Of a stretch of DNA of 63,316 nt, positions 62,887 to 63,316 are shown in pieces. Under the pieces are notes generated by a model. It was not told the origin of the DNA. It saw nothing but the letters and a program-made list of their open reading frames with translations, and did not search any database. Source of the stretch: Gemmatimonadota bacterium (GTDB taxonomy: Bacteria > Latescibacterota > UBA2968 > UBA8231); NCBI GenBank assembly GCA_018660835.1, contig JABJJN010000042.1:1-63316 (forward strand), written 5' to 3'. The stretch's first letter is position 1; the number at the start of each line of letters is the position of its first letter. A program made the position numbers and the translations under genes.

Positions 62887-63316
62887 TCAGCCAGCGCGAA
62901 CGATGGCGGCAAACCCTTCGGCGTCCAGTGCTGCGCCGCCGATCAGTCCACCGTCGATGTTTTTCTGTCCAAAAAGTTCGGCCGCATTGTCGGGTTTGAC
63001 ACTGCCACCGTATTGCAGACGCATCTGCTGCGCCGTGTCCTCTCCGAAGGTCTGCGCCAGGCGCTGACGGATCAGAGCGTGTACTTCCTCTGCTTGTTCG
63101 GGCGAAGCCGTTCGACCCGTGCCGATCGCCCAGACAGGTTCATAGGCAACGGTCGTGCCCACCGCTTGCTCTGCACTCAGTCCCTGCAGAGAGCGATCGA
63201 TCTGGCCCAGTATAACATCATCGACTCGACCGGCGTCACGCTCTTCGAGCGTCTCGCCAACGCAGACGATGGGATGCAGACCTGCGGCAAGAGAAGCGAA
63301 GAGACGCTTGTTAACG
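62887..63316 (-). CDS. tpiA: Triosephosphate isomerase, 3' part (partial)
   Basis: C-terminal ~142 residues of the glycolytic enzyme that interconverts dihydroxyacetone phosphate and glyceraldehyde 3-phosphate. The catalytic Glu and mobile loop are visible in VAYEPVWAIGTGRTASPEQA, with HPIVCVGETLEERDAG before it and the phosphate-binding RLQYGGSVKPDNAAELF and IDGGLIGGAALDAEGF after it. The gene runs off the right window edge, so the start is not seen. It lies upstream of secG in the same direction. Confidence 0.97.
   Translation of the reverse strand, partial: VNKRLFASLAAGLHPIVCVGETLEERDAGRVDDVILGQIDRSLQGLSAEQAVGTTVAYEPVWAIGTGRTASPEQAEEVHALIRQRLAQTFGEDTAQQMRLQYGGSVKPDNAAELFGQKNIDGGLIGGAALDAEGFAAIVRAG

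Overview
The window is a chromosomal segment, roughly 58-60 % GC by eye, from a Gram-negative bacterium that most likely belongs to the FCB superphylum (Fibrobacterota, Bacteroidota, Chlorobiota and relatives) but outside the classical Bacteroidota. Four things support this: a PorU-like C25 protease next to a PorV-like barrel, several secreted proteins with type IX secretion (T9SS) C-terminal sorting domains, a TonB receptor with an N-terminal carboxypeptidase-regulatory-like domain, and a candidate lexA operator (TGCAC-N4-GTGCA) of the type reported for Fibrobacter succinogenes. Promoters that can be read are sigma70-like. I saw no insertion sequences, prophage, CRISPR array or origin. An uncultured FCB lineage is a reasonable guess; the species cannot be named from this sequence.

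Layout, left to right. 1-1231: end of ilvB, then ilvN. 1378-4290: TonB-dependent receptor. 4720-9124: ppdK, then parA-parB. 9247-13518: a lipoprotein with a sulfatase-modifying-like domain, a small membrane protein, larB, mobA and ctaB. 13612-15651: ligA. 15722-24056 (minus): an arginine operon argR-argB-argD-argH extended by two tandem enolase-superfamily paralogues and an M20 peptidase, behind a promoter overlapped by ARG-box-like sites. 24235-29432 (minus): tilS-ftsH-folP-cdaA. 29885-34792 (minus): a 1466-residue lipoprotein of 14 fibronectin-III-like modules and a small exported protein. 35102-42388 (mostly plus): lexA, glycerate 2-kinase, a PorV/PorQ-like barrel, era, a short leader ORF overlapping purD, folB and folK, with an odd Gln/Arg/Ala-rich small protein on the minus strand.

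42468-57349 (minus) is the most distinctive region: porU-like, porV-like, an M6-like protein, a peptidase/propeller/barrel protein, two DUF5683-like membrane proteins and a gluzincin. They are packed with 1-bp overlaps or short gaps. Three of the proteins end in T9SS-type sorting domains, and two predicted proteases have lost catalytic residues (PorU Cys to Ser; M6 HExxH to KFFGH). This looks like a cell-surface secretion and attachment module.

57504-63316: rpmB, a DegT/DnrJ aminotransferase placed just after a strong terminator, small proteins, a beta-CASP metallo-beta-lactamase protein, tRNA-Leu(GAG), secG and the end of tpiA.
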